The notes: a model not told the origin generated them from the letters alone. A stretch of 64,000 bases of DNA from JASHUC01 sp035606175 (GCA_035606175.1 DATNFW010000106.1:1-64000), one strand, 5' to 3'; shown: positions 8,410-18,198, counted from the stretch's first letter. A program made the numbers and translations.

Positions 8410-8781
8410 ATGAAATTCACACTCGATGCGCGCACGGACGTGAATCTCATCCGCGGCTACTCGCCCGGAGCCGTGCGCGTCGGCAACCGCATCGTCTCGC
8501 GACACTGCATCGTCACGGCGGACGCCCTCATCACCGACTGGGACGCGCCGAGCCCCGCGGAGCTCTCGACGGAGCACCTCGCGCCGGTCTTCGACCTCAA
8601 ACCGGAGCTCGTGCTCCTCGGCACCGGTGACACGCAGCGCTTCCCGAGCCCGCAAGTACGCGAGGCGTTCGCCGCGCGCGGCATCGCGATCGAAGCGATG
8701 GACCTCGGTGCGGCGTGCCGCACTTACAACATTCTCGTTCAGGAGGAGCGACGCGTGGTCGCGCTGTTATTCGTCGGCTGA
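8410..8781 (+). CDS. Mth938-like domain protein (DUF498/DUF598)
   Basis: A 123-residue cytosolic protein beginning MKFTLDARTDVNLIRGYSPG. The body contains the family-type segments PELVLLGTGDTQRFP, a central IAIEAMDLGAACRTYNIL, and the closing VVALLF. These match the Mth938/NDUFAF3-like fold; the mitochondrial relative helps complex I assembly, but bacterial function is unproven. ATG at 8410 is preceded by GAGGG at suitable distance. An earlier in-frame start (8245) would overlap the divergent neighbour heavily and lacks homology. The gene stands alone, followed by an AT-rich intergenic region containing an inverted repeat. Confidence 0.85.
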   Translation: MKFTLDARTDVNLIRGYSPGAVRVGNRIVSRHCIVTADALITDWDAPSPAELSTEHLAPVFDLKPELVLLGTGDTQRFPSPQVREAFAARGIAIEAMDLGAACRTYNILVQEERRVVALLFVG

Positions 8782-9054
8782 CGATCGAGAGAAGGCACAG
8801 AGGGAGAGACTTCCACCTCACGCAATCATTCGAAGCTGACAGACTCGAACAATTGGCTCTATCTTTTTGTTATCGAAACTCTTCTTCTTGCTCTTTCGCC
8901 GTCTCTCCGCCCTGTGCCTTCTCCGGATCCCCGTCTGACAGGCGGCAATGTCGTCGATCGGAGACATGTTAAGCGGCTCTCGAGGTCGCGCGCAAGCCCA
9001 CGGCCTACCGAGTAATATGATCAACGGCTTACATTTGTTTATTGATGAGATAGC
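8782..9054. other. AT-rich 273-bp intergenic region, no gene seen
   Basis: Lies between the Mth938-like stop and the convergent pcm stop. It is visibly more AT-rich than the surroundings. It contains a long imperfect inverted repeat (8789-8810 with 8901-8923) and a shorter 8-bp inverted repeat (ACGGCTTA/TAAGCCGT) near its right end that overlaps the pcm stop codon. No open reading frame here has convincing coding features. In several gammaproteobacteria nlpD and rpoS follow pcm; neither is present. Confidence 0.7.
8789..8923. repeat. Long imperfect inverted repeat, arms of about 22 bp
   Basis: Left arm 8789-8810 starts GAGAAGGCACAG and ends AGAGAC. Right arm 8901-8923 is its reverse complement apart from a few central mismatches and one extra base. 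About 90 bp of AT-rich sequence separates the arms. It could be a miniature inverted-repeat element, a REP-like unit, or a transcript-end hairpin, as it begins eight bases after a stop codon. No target-site duplication was recognised. Confidence 0.7.
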
Positions 9055-9702
9055 TTAAGCCGTCCCGCCGAGCAGCGGCACGAATGCAACGGGCCCGAGC
9101 GACTGCCTCTCGATGCGCTGCTCCTTGCGCGTGAAGCGCAGGAGCTCCTGCGCGCCCTCGGCTCCGATCGGCACGATGAGACGTCCGCCGACGGCGAGCT
9201 GCTGCACCAGCGTGTCGGGAACGACGAGCGGCGCTGCGGCAACGAGGATGCCGTCATACGGTGCGTGCGCCTTCCATCCTGCGCTTCCATCGCCGTGACG
9301 AAAGCGCACGTTGCGCAGCTCGAGCTCCTTTATTCGTTGGCGCGCCCGTGCGACCAACGGCTCGATCCGCTCGATCGTGTAGAGCTTGCCGATGAGCGGC
9401 GCGAGCACGGCCGTCTGATAACCGCACCCCGTACCGACTTCGAGCACGTTGCTGAGCGGTGGCCCCTCGAGCAGCGCCTCGGTCATGCGCGCGACGATGT
9501 AGGGTTGCGAGATCGTCTGTCCGAAGCCGATCGGCAGCGCCGTGTCCTCGTACGCCCGGCTGCTCAGGGCCTCGTCGACGAAAATGTGGCGCGGCACATT
9601 GCGCATGCGCTCGAGGACGAGCGCATTTGAGATGCCCTGCTCGCGCAGGCGCTGGATGAGGCGGTCGCGCGTGCGCGCGGAGGTCATCCCGATGCCGGTC
9701 AT
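9055..9702 (-). CDS. pcm: Protein-L-isoaspartate O-methyltransferase
   Basis: Transfers a methyl group from S-adenosylmethionine to isoaspartyl residues of damaged proteins so they can be repaired. About 215 residues with the chosen ATG at 9702. Family motifs are clear: VPRHIFVDEAL, ALPIGFGQTISQPYIVARMTE, the SAM-binding VLEVGTGCGYQTAVLA, and a C-terminal FVPLLGG. The start is uncertain: ATGs at 9726, 9702 and 9687 are all in frame. The one at 9702 lies just after the surE stop; the one at 9726 would overlap surE. surE-pcm is a conserved stress-survival pair. Confidence 0.93.
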   Translation of the reverse strand: MTGIGMTSARTRDRLIQRLREQGISNALVLERMRNVPRHIFVDEALSSRAYEDTALPIGFGQTISQPYIVARMTEALLEGPPLSNVLEVGTGCGYQTAVLAPLIGKLYTIERIEPLVARARQRIKELELRNVRFRHGDGSAGWKAHAPYDGILVAAAPLVVPDTLVQQLAVGGRLIVPIGAEGAQELLRFTRKEQRIERQSLGPVAFVPLLGGTA

Positions 9703-9709
9703 CCTGAGG

Positions 9710-10471
9710 TCAGCCACGGAACGCATCCAGCCAGCCGGTGAGGCGTTCGATCGCGGCATGGCGCGTGAGGTCTATCTGCAGAGGCGTCACCGAGACGAAT
9801 CCGTGCGCGACGGCATGAAAGTCGGTTCCCGGCCCTGCGTCCTGCTCCGCACCGGCCGGGCCCACCCAGTACACGGGCCGCCCGTGCGGATCGCGCGCCT
9901 GGATGACATGCTCGGAACGATGGCGGAACCCGAGCCGCGTCGCGCGGAAACCCTTGAGGGTCTCGAACGGCACATCCGGAACATTCACGTTGAGGATCAG
10001 CGCGCGCTCGGGCAGTGGCCTTGCGAGCAGCTGCTCGATGAGCAGCGCCGCGACACGCGCGCCGGTCTCGAAATACCGGCCGCTCGCAGGCTGCGTGCAC
10101 AGCGACATTGCAAGCGTCGGCAACCCGAGGAAGCGGCCCTCGACGGCCGCGGCAACGGTTCCCGAGTACAACACGTCATCGCCGAGATTGGGGCCGTCGT
10201 TCACGCCCGAGACGACCATGTCGTGCTCGAAGTCGAACAGCCCCGAGATCGCGAGGTGCACGCAGTCGGTGGGTGTGCCGATCACGTAGTAGACCGAAGG
10301 CTCGACCTCGAAGACCCGCAGCGGCACATCGAGCGTCAGAGAGTTGCTCGCACCGCTGCGGTTGCGGTCGGGGGCGACGATCGTAACCGGGCCGAACCGC
10401 ACCAACGCCTCGCGCAGGCGCAGGATCCCTTCGGCGCGGTAGCCGTCGTCGTTGCTCACGAGGATCTTCAC
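9710..10471 (-). CDS. surE: 5'/3'-nucleotidase SurE
   Basis: Metal-dependent nucleoside monophosphate phosphatase linked to stationary-phase survival. It has 253 residues, a normal length. The N-terminal KILVSNDDGYRAEGI carries the paired acidic metal ligands, followed by VAPDRNRSGASNSLTL, GTPTDCVHLA and VSGVNDGPNLGDDVLYSGTV, all diagnostic. The start is GTG at 10471. Only 19 bases separate it from the divergent Smr-domain gene, so promoters must overlap coding sequence or leaders must be very short. It is followed by pcm. Confidence 0.95.
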   Translation of the reverse strand: MKILVSNDDGYRAEGILRLREALVRFGPVTIVAPDRNRSGASNSLTLDVPLRVFEVEPSVYYVIGTPTDCVHLAISGLFDFEHDMVVSGVNDGPNLGDDVLYSGTVAAAVEGRFLGLPTLAMSLCTQPASGRYFETGARVAALLIEQLLARPLPERALILNVNVPDVPFETLKGFRATRLGFRHRSEHVIQARDPHGRPVYWVGPAGAEQDAGPGTDFHAVAHGFVSVTPLQIDLTRHAAIERLTGWLDAFRG

Positions 10472-10490
10472 GTTGCGCTATCGTATTGTC

Positions 10491-11108
10491 ATGGCCGGCC
10501 CGAAGCGGCGCGTCAATATAGCGGGTGAGCGCGGCTCGGGGGAGGCTCGCGCGCGCTTCGCGGAGCACCTCGCCGGGACTTCCGCCACCGAGGAGGAGAC
10601 GGCGCTGTTCCGTGAGGCGACGCGCGGCGTGCGGCCCCTCGAGCACGATCGCCACACCGGCCCCCCTTCGAAGCCTGCCCCGCTTGCACGCTTCACACGC
10701 GCCGACCGGACCGCGATCCTCGATGAGAGCTTGAGTACGGCGCCCGATGATCCGTATCTCGCGGGCGGCGAGGTAGCCTCATATGCACGTGCCGGCGTGC
10801 AGAGAGCCGTCCTGACCAGGCTGCGGCGCGGTGACTACCGGGTGCAGGCGGAGCTCGATCTGCACGGCTTGAGCGTGCGGGAAGGCAAGGAGGCGCTGCG
10901 CGGATTCCTCGCCGAGGCATTGCACCGGGACGTGCGCTGCGTGCGCATCATTCACGGCAAGGGTCTGCGCTCTGGCCCGCGGGGCCCGGTGCTCAAGGCG
11001 ATGGTGACGAGCGTGCTGCGCCGGAGCTCTTACGTGCTCGCTTTCGTATCGGCCCGCGGTGTGGACGGAGGCACGGGCGCGGTCTACGCGCTGCTCACAC
11101 CGCATTGA
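10491..11108 (+). CDS. Smr-domain protein (MutS2 C-terminal-like, SmrA/B type)
   Basis: A 205-residue protein with an N-terminal linker motif FREATRGVRPL and a C-terminal Smr domain (about residues 115-205). The Smr core ELDLHGLSVREGKEAL, VRIIHGKGLRSGPRG and VLAFVSARGVDGGTGAVYALL are all present. Smr domains are nucleases; in E. coli SmrB cleaves mRNA at collided ribosomes. Whether this copy does so is inference. The start is ATG at 10491, 19 bp from the divergent surE start; earlier in-frame starts would overlap surE. It is convergent with ispDF. Confidence 0.9.
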   Translation: MAGPKRRVNIAGERGSGEARARFAEHLAGTSATEEETALFREATRGVRPLEHDRHTGPPSKPAPLARFTRADRTAILDESLSTAPDDPYLAGGEVASYARAGVQRAVLTRLRRGDYRVQAELDLHGLSVREGKEALRGFLAEALHRDVRCVRIIHGKGLRSGPRGPVLKAMVTSVLRRSSYVLAFVSARGVDGGTGAVYALLTPH

Positions 11109-11120
11109 AGGCGGCGAGAC

Positions 11121-11166
11121 GCTCGCGCGGCCTCACGACGGAGATGCTCGAGCGGCCTCACGGCGG
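11121..11166. repeat. 21-bp direct repeat at the end of ispDF
   Basis: Two copies (11121-11141 and 11146-11166) match at 19 of 21 positions with a 25-bp period. The second copy includes the ispDF stop codon and last codons, so the first looks like a duplicate of the gene's 3' end. It lies in the short convergent gap between the Smr-domain gene and ispDF. Confidence 0.75.
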
Positions 11167-12387
11167 CGCAACCAGCACGACCGCCTGCGCGGCGATTCCC
11201 TCGCGACGGCCGAGAAATCCCAGCCGCTCGGTCGTCGTCGCCTTGAGGTTGACCCGCTCGGGAGGCACCTCGATGAGCCGCGCAACGGTCGCCCGGATCT
11301 CCTCGCGATGCTTGGCGAGCCGCGGCGCCTCGCAGAGCAGCGTGATGTCGGCATTCACGACGGCGAGGCCGCGCGCCGCGAGCATCTCGATCACGGCGCG
11401 CACGAATCCGCTGCTCGCCGCTCCGCGCCATTGCGGGTCATCGTCCCGGAAATGCTGCCCGATGTCGCCGAGTCCGCCCGCTCCGAGCAGCGCGTCGCAG
11501 AGCGCGTGCAGGATTACATCGCCATCCGAGTGAGCGAGCACGCCGTGTGTGTGCGGAACGCGCACGCCGCCCAGCATGACGGCATCTCCCGGACCGAACG
11601 CATGCACGTCGAATCCCGATCCGATCCGTGCGCCAGAGATCTGCATCGAGCCCTCCACGCTCGTCTCGACGAGCCATGCGGCTGCAACGGCCAGATCGGC
11701 CGTCGTCGTGATCTTGAGATTCGCGGCCGAGCCGCGCACCGCGAGCGGGTGCGCGCCCGTCCACTCGAGCGCCTGCGCCTCATCGGTCGGCGAGCGGCCG
11801 GCGGCGATGGCCGCATCGAGGGCGGCGCACAGCGCACCGTAGCGGAACATCTGCGGTGTGAGAGCCCGCCAGAGCCCGGCGCGGTCGACGGTGCGCTCGA
11901 TGAGTCCGTCATCGGTGCACGCTTTGAGCGTGTCGGGAACCGGCGAGGCAAGCACCGCACCGACGGGGTGGGCGCCGCCCTCCTCGAGAAGACGGTCGAG
12001 GTCTGTGCGGGAGAGACACGGCCGCGCCGCATCGTGCACGAGCACCCAGTCGTTGTCGGTTGCGCGGCCCGAGAGCGCCAGGAGACCGTTTCGCACCGAA
12101 TGCGCGCGCTCGGCTCCCCCGGGCGCGAGAATGAGCTCCTTCTCGGCGCCCGCGCGCGCCGCAATCTGCTGCCAATGCCGATCGTCGGGCGCGAGCGCGA
12201 CCACCACGGCCGCGCAGCGTGCATCGCTCACGAAAGGCGCGAGCGCCCACTCGATGACGGTACGGCCGAGAAGCGGGGCGTATTGCTTCGGCAGGAGCTC
12301 GCGCGCTCGAGCGCTCGGCGGCGCAGGATCGCGCTCGCGGAATCTTCGCCCGCTTCCGGCGGCCGGCATGACGAGCCAGTAGCGCAT
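11158..12387 (-). CDS. ispDF: Fused IspD-IspF: MEP cytidylyltransferase / MECDP synthase
   Basis: One continuous 409-residue frame carries two enzymes of the non-mevalonate isoprenoid pathway. Residues about 1-240 are IspD (CTP:2-C-methyl-D-erythritol 4-phosphate cytidylyltransferase): MPAAGSGRRF, LLPKQYAPL, VLVHDAARPCLS, WRALTPQMFR. Residues about 250-409 are IspF (2-C-methyl-D-erythritol 2,4-cyclodiphosphate synthase): RIGSGFDVHAFG, LAHSDGDVILHALCDALLGA, KATTTERLGFLGRREGIAA. An insert of about ten residues (RERDPAPPSARARE) separates the IspD glycine loop from PKQY. At the junction GGAGGG lies four bases before an in-frame ATG (MQISGARIG), so IspF may also be made separately. Fusions are typical of alpha- and epsilonproteobacteria; gammaproteobacteria usually keep two genes. 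Confidence 0.96.
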   Translation of the reverse strand: MRYWLVMPAAGSGRRFRERDPAPPSARARELLPKQYAPLLGRTVIEWALAPFVSDARCAAVVVALAPDDRHWQQIAARAGAEKELILAPGGAERAHSVRNGLLALSGRATDNDWVLVHDAARPCLSRTDLDRLLEEGGAHPVGAVLASPVPDTLKACTDDGLIERTVDRAGLWRALTPQMFRYGALCAALDAAIAAGRSPTDEAQALEWTGAHPLAVRGSAANLKITTTADLAVAAAWLVETSVEGSMQISGARIGSGFDVHAFGPGDAVMLGGVRVPHTHGVLAHSDGDVILHALCDALLGAGGLGDIGQHFRDDDPQWRGAASSGFVRAVIEMLAARGLAVVNADITLLCEAPRLAKHREEIRATVARLIEVPPERVNLKATTTERLGFLGRREGIAAQAVVLVAPP

Positions 12388-12427
12388 GGCTTGAGCCCGC
12401 TCGTGCGACCGCGATGATGGCTGCGCG

Positions 12428-12760
12428 CTAGCGGCTCGCCGTGCGCGGCGGGGAAGGCGGCAGCGGCGGGACGCGCGGAACGGTCGAGCTGCGCGGCACG
12501 ACCTGGTAGTAGGTCTCGCTCTCTCCGATCATGCCGAGCTCGCTGCGTGCCCGCTCCTCGAGAGCGGCCATGCCGTTCTTCAGATCGTGGACCTCCGCTG
12601 CGAGCTCGCGATTGCGCTGCGCCAGCCGATCGTTGTCGGCCTGCTGCGCCGCCACTGCGGAGCGCAGTCGCATGACCTCCCGCACGCCATCGTGCGATAG
12701 CCAAATCCGGTACTGCAGCAGGAGGAAGGTAGCGGCCAGCGCCGCGGCAAGCCATCTCAT
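12428..12760 (-). CDS. ftsB: Cell division protein FtsB
   Basis: A small bitopic divisome protein that forms a coiled-coil complex with FtsL and FtsQ. It has 110 residues: a membrane segment at about 3-20 (LAAALAATFLLLQYRIW), then a heptad-like coiled coil at about 30-70 containing NDRLAQRNRELAAEVHDLK, then EERARSELGMIGESETYYQVV, the usual FtsB region. The last 20 residues are proline/serine-rich and look disordered. ATG at 12760 overlaps the eno stop as ATGA. The order eno-ftsB-ispD is conserved in gammaproteobacteria. Confidence 0.93.
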   Translation of the reverse strand: MRWLAAALAATFLLLQYRIWLSHDGVREVMRLRSAVAAQQADNDRLAQRNRELAAEVHDLKNGMAALEERARSELGMIGESETYYQVVPRSSTVPRVPPLPPSPPRTASR

Positions 12761-14076
12761 GGGCGCTGGAGCCTAGCGCGGCCGGCCGCGTTCGCAAAGG
12801 CCTCCCAGCCTGCATATCGGGCATTCGCGCCGAGCTCCGCTTCGATGCGCAGGAGCTGGTTGTATTTCGCGATCCGGTCCGAGCGCGAGAGCGAGCCCGT
12901 CTTGATCTGCGTTGCCGCAGTCGCAACCGCAATATCGGCGATCGTGTGATCCTCCGTCTCGCCCGAGCGGTGCGAGACAACCGAGGCATAGTGCGCCTGC
13001 TCCGCCATGGCGATCGCCGCGAGCGTTTCGGTGAGCGTACCGATCTGGTTGAGCTTGATGAGGATTGCGTTCGCCACGTGCTTTTCGATCCCCTCCTTCA
13101 GGATGCGGGTGTTCGTGACGAAGATGTCATCGCCCACGAGCTGCAGCCGTGATCCGAGCGCGCCGGTGAGCTCCGCCCAGCCGCTCCAGTCGGCCTCCGC
13201 CATACCGTCTTCGATGCTCACGATCGGGTAACGGTCCGCGAGGTCGCCGAGATAGCGCGTGAATTCGCCCGAGGTGAAGAGCCTGCCCTCGGAGGCGAGA
13301 TCGTACTTCCCGTTCCGATAGAGCTCCGAGCTCGCCACATCGAGCCCGAGCGCAATGTCCTTCCCGGGGCGGTAGCCGGCCTGCTCGATCGCTTGCAGGA
13401 TGAGACCGAGCGCTTCCTCGTTCGAGCCGAGATCCGGCGCGAAGCCCCCTTCGTCTCCGACCGCCGTCGACAGGCCGCGTCCCGCGAGCAGCTTCTTCAA
13501 CGTGTGGAACACCTCCGCCCCGTAGCGCAGCGCCTCGCGAAAGCTCGGCGCGCCGGCGGGGAGGATCATGAACTCCTGAATATCGAGGCTGTTGTTCGCA
13601 TGCGCGCCGCCGTTCACGATATTCATCTGCGGAACCGGCAGCACCGGCGGTCGGCCCCCGAGCATCGCCGTGGCGAGGTACCGATACAGCGGCATGCGCG
13701 CATCGCGCGCCGCGGCGTGCGCGGTCGCGAGCGACACGGCCAGAATGGCGTTCGCACCGAGCCGGCCCTTGGTCTCGGTGCCGTCGAGCTCGATCATCAC
13801 TCGGTCGAGGCCGGCCTGGTCGCGCGGATCGCACCCGAGGAGCGCCTGACGGATGGCCGCGTTCACGTGCTCGACGGCGCGCAACACCCCTTTGCCGCCG
13901 TAGCGCTTGCTATCGCCATCGCGCAGCTCGACCGCCTCGCGGGTGCCGGTCGAGGCACCCGAGGGTACTGCCGCCCGACCGAGCGCTCCGGAATCGAGCA
14001 CCACATCGGCCTCGACGGTGGGATTGCCGCGCGAATCGAGGATCTCGCGGCCTCGAATATCGCTGATCTTGCTCAT
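12757..14076 (-). CDS. eno: Enolase (phosphopyruvate hydratase)
   Basis: Converts 2-phosphoglycerate to phosphoenolpyruvate in glycolysis; in many proteobacteria also a degradosome component. It has 439 residues. It begins MSKISDIRGREILDSRGNPT, with the catalytic loop VPSGASTGTREAVELRDGD, the metal-binding acidic residues in SIEDGMAEADW and LVGDDIFVTN, and the enolase signature ILIKLNQIGTLTETL. SHRSGETEDHTIADIAV follows. The ATG at 14076 matches the family start; upstream in-frame extension is non-homologous. It lies 28 bp downstream of kdsA and overlaps ftsB. Confidence 0.98.
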   Translation of the reverse strand: MSKISDIRGREILDSRGNPTVEADVVLDSGALGRAAVPSGASTGTREAVELRDGDSKRYGGKGVLRAVEHVNAAIRQALLGCDPRDQAGLDRVMIELDGTETKGRLGANAILAVSLATAHAAARDARMPLYRYLATAMLGGRPPVLPVPQMNIVNGGAHANNSLDIQEFMILPAGAPSFREALRYGAEVFHTLKKLLAGRGLSTAVGDEGGFAPDLGSNEEALGLILQAIEQAGYRPGKDIALGLDVASSELYRNGKYDLASEGRLFTSGEFTRYLGDLADRYPIVSIEDGMAEADWSGWAELTGALGSRLQLVGDDIFVTNTRILKEGIEKHVANAILIKLNQIGTLTETLAAIAMAEQAHYASVVSHRSGETEDHTIADIAVATAATQIKTGSLSRSDRIAKYNQLLRIEAELGANARYAGWEAFANAAGRARLQRP

Positions 14077-14104
14077 GGTGTTCTCGTGCCCTGCTCTGCG
14101 CTGC

Positions 14105-14950
14105 CTAATTCTTCCCCGGCAGCAAGGACTCTTCCAGGGGCTTCGATTTGACGGCCGAATCGAGCGCCTGCAGGGTCGCGAGCAACGGCTCCATCCGATC
14201 GAGCGGCCAGGCGTTCGGTCCGTCCGAGAGCGCCTGTGCCGGATTCGGGTGCGTCTCCATGAACAGGCCCGCAACGCCCGCCGCGACGGCTGCGCGCGCG
14301 AGCACCGGCACGAACTCGCGCTCACCGCCCGATGAGGCGCCGCGTCCGCCCGGCAGCTGCACCGAATGGGTGGCATCGAAGACGACCGGGCAGCCCGTCT
14401 CGCGGAGTATCGCGAGCGAGCGCATGTCGGAGACGAGGTTGTGATAGCCGAACGAGAAGCCGCGCTCGCACACGAGGATCGCCTGGTTGCCGGTCGAGCG
14501 CGCTTTCTCGACGACGTTCCGCATCTCCCAAGGCGAGAGGAACTGGCCCTTTTTGATGTTCACGGGCTTCCCCTGAGCTGCGACACTCAGGATGAAATTC
14601 GTCTGTCGGCACAGGAACGCCGGCGTCTGCAACACATCGACGACCGCCGCGGCATCGGCGAGCGGGGTGTCCTCGTGCACGTCCGTGAGCACGGGCACCC
14701 CGAGATCGCGTTTGACGCGCTCGAGAACCTTGAGTCCGGCATCGAGCCCCGGGCCGCGAAAGCTCGCTCGGGAAGAGCGATTCGCCTTGTCGAACGACGC
14801 CTTGAAGATGAACGGAATGCCGAGGCGGCCGGTGAGCGCCTTGAGGGTTCCGGCGATCTCGAGCGTGAGCGCCTCGCTCTCGATGACGCACGGGCCCGCA
14901 ATGAGAAAGAAGGGCTTCTCGAGGCCCGCGTCGAAGCCTGCGAGCCTCAT
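14105..14950 (-). CDS. kdsA: 3-deoxy-8-phosphooctulonate (Kdo-8-P) synthase
   Basis: Condenses phosphoenolpyruvate with arabinose 5-phosphate to make the precursor of Kdo, the inner-core sugar of lipopolysaccharide. It has 281 residues (E. coli 284). Visible motifs are FLIAGPCVIESE, IFKASFDKANRSS, PVLTDVHEDTP, AAFLCRQT-type (PAFLCRQTNF), NIKKGQFLSPWEM and VFDATHSVQLPGG. Between TDVHED and FLCRQT the pattern matches the KDO8PS rather than the DAHP-synthase class. ATG at 14950 follows the pyrG stop by 19 bases, consistent with one transcript pyrG-kdsA-eno. Confidence 0.97.
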   Translation of the reverse strand: MRLAGFDAGLEKPFFLIAGPCVIESEALTLEIAGTLKALTGRLGIPFIFKASFDKANRSSRASFRGPGLDAGLKVLERVKRDLGVPVLTDVHEDTPLADAAAVVDVLQTPAFLCRQTNFILSVAAQGKPVNIKKGQFLSPWEMRNVVEKARSTGNQAILVCERGFSFGYHNLVSDMRSLAILRETGCPVVFDATHSVQLPGGRGASSGGEREFVPVLARAAVAAGVAGLFMETHPNPAQALSDGPNAWPLDRMEPLLATLQALDSAVKSKPLEESLLPGKN

Positions 14951-14969
14951 GCCGGAGGAGCAGCCGGAC

Positions 14970-16622
<1,653 letters not shown>

Positions 16623-16726
16623 GAAGAGATCGGGATTCCCGTCGAGACCTTCGGAGTGCGGCTCAGCGGCCGCAGTATCGACGGGCGAGCAGATTAGCAG
16701 ACCGGGGGGACGCTTTGAAGCGCTGC

Positions 16727-16806
16727 GCTCGAGGTACCGCCCGCTCGAGGTACCGCCCGCTCGAGGCACCGCCTGGTCGAGGCGCCGCCTGCGCCCTGCG
16801 CCGCCT
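16727..16806. repeat. 16-bp tandem repeat, five decaying units, between tilS and pyrG
   Basis: Units start at 16727, 16743, 16759, 16775 and 16791. The first two are identical (GCTCGAGGTACCGCCC), the third and fourth differ at two to four positions, and the fifth is weakly recognisable. The array fills part of the 226-bp gap (16623-16848) between the tilS stop and the pyrG start. The period is not a multiple of three, as expected for non-coding sequence. The rest of the gap shows no gene. Confidence 0.85.
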
Positions 16807-16848
16807 GCGCGGGCCGGTGCGCGCGGGAGCGCGGTGCGCGTCCGCCGC

Positions 16849-18198
16849 TCATCGATGCCAGATGAAGCGCCCGCGTCGCCGCTGCCCGCTCTCCGCGCGC
16901 ACGGCTGCATCGACCCAAAGATCCGCCGCGGCGAGCAGCCGATCGCCCGACCAGAGAAGCGGAATTCGAGCGCGGTCGGCGTGCGGCACCCGCGACTCCT
17001 GCAACAGCGACTTGAGCAGCCGCCGCGGTCCCCCGCGCCGCAACCGCAGCCGCTCGCCGCCGCGGCGGAGCCGTACGGTGAGGGGCTCGGGAATGACATC
17101 GAGGTCGAGCGGACCGTGCGGGTCCAGCGCAAGCTCCAGGCGGCCGAGCCCTGCGGGAAGCTCGAGCGCGCGCTGCCGCGGGTACCACTCGAGGTCGCAA
17201 ACTGCGACGTCCGTCACATTGCGATCATTCGTGCGCTCGAGGCTCAGGCGATTCCCCTCGCGACAAGCGCGGCTGCCCGCCCAGCGCACCTCAGGGTGCG
17301 CATCCGCACGCGCCGCGATCAGCGCGCCGGCGAGCTCTGCGAGCCGGCGCGAATCGGGGAGCGGATGGCCCCGCTGAACGATCCAGTACCGGAGGGCGTT
17401 GCGCCTGCGATCCTCGGGCAGCGTGCGCAGATGGGTGACGGCCAGCGCGTCCGCGATCGCCGCGCGTTCCACATCGACGCGCGCGAGCAGATCGAGCAGC
17501 CGCTGGGCCTCGGCGGCGTGGCGCGCAGCGCGCGAGACGGCGCGGCTCGCAGCGGGCCAGCGAGCGCGCAGCAACGGGGTGACGCTGCGGCGCAGATAAT
17601 TGCGATCGAAGCGCTCGTCCGTGTTCGTCGCATCCTCGACCCATTCGAGCGCGTGCTGGTGCGCCCAGGCCTCGAGCTCCGCGCGCTCCATCTCGAGCAG
17701 AGGCCGTGCGATCCGTCCGCGACCAAACGGGGCGACTGCCGGCATCGCCGCAAGCCCGCGCAGCCCCGCGCCGCGCAGCAGCTGCAGCAGAACCGTCTCG
17801 AGCTGATCGTCGGCATGCTGTGCGGTCAGCAAGACCTCATCCGCGCCGAGCGCCGCTGCAAGCGCGGCGTAGCGGGCCTCGCGCGCCGCCGATTCGAGCG
17901 AGGCGCCGCGCGCGTGGCGCACCTCGACCTTTGCGATCGTGAGCGGGATATCGAGCCGTGCGGCCAGCGCGCGGCAGTGCGAAGCCCACGCGCCCGAGCT
18001 CGGATGAAGTGCGTGATCGATGTGCAATGCCCGCAGGGGCGGTCGTCTTTTGAGACCGGCGAGTGCGACGAGTAGCACCGTCGAATCGAGACCCCCGCTG
18101 AATGCGACGGCGAGCGCGCTGCGCGGGTATTCGGGCAACAGCGCGGCGAGGGCGGCCTCGATGCGCCGCGGGAGCGGCTCCTTGCGGCGCTCGCTCAC
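16849..18198 (-). CDS. tilS: tRNA(Ile)-lysidine synthetase
   Basis: Modifies C34 of the CAU-anticodon tRNA-Ile to lysidine, changing it to read AUA. It has 449 residues with a GTG start at 18198, four bases after the accA stop. The N-type PP-loop SGGLDS is at residues 34-39 (VAFSGGLDSTVLL). ALHIDHALHP, TAQHADDQLETVLLQLLRGAGLRGLAAM and ARPLLEMER are typical TilS motifs. C-terminal TilS domains follow, ending in the PPWLR-like region around IPLLWSGDRLLAAADLWV. A longer reading from 18297 would overlap accA by about 95 bases and is unlikely. Confidence 0.95.
   Translation of the reverse strand: MSERRKEPLPRRIEAALAALLPEYPRSALAVAFSGGLDSTVLLVALAGLKRRPPLRALHIDHALHPSSGAWASHCRALAARLDIPLTIAKVEVRHARGASLESAAREARYAALAAALGADEVLLTAQHADDQLETVLLQLLRGAGLRGLAAMPAVAPFGRGRIARPLLEMERAELEAWAHQHALEWVEDATNTDERFDRNYLRRSVTPLLRARWPAASRAVSRAARHAAEAQRLLDLLARVDVERAAIADALAVTHLRTLPEDRRRNALRYWIVQRGHPLPDSRRLAELAGALIAARADAHPEVRWAGSRACREGNRLSLERTNDRNVTDVAVCDLEWYPRQRALELPAGLGRLELALDPHGPLDLDVIPEPLTVRLRRGGERLRLRRGGPRRLLKSLLQESRVPHADRARIPLLWSGDRLLAAADLWVDAAVRAESGQRRRGRFIWHR

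Noticed and set aside
16623..16848. A coding interpretation of the tilS-pyrG gap
   Set aside because: The open frames here are continuations of shadow frames, and the 16-bp repeat period breaks any single reading frame pattern.
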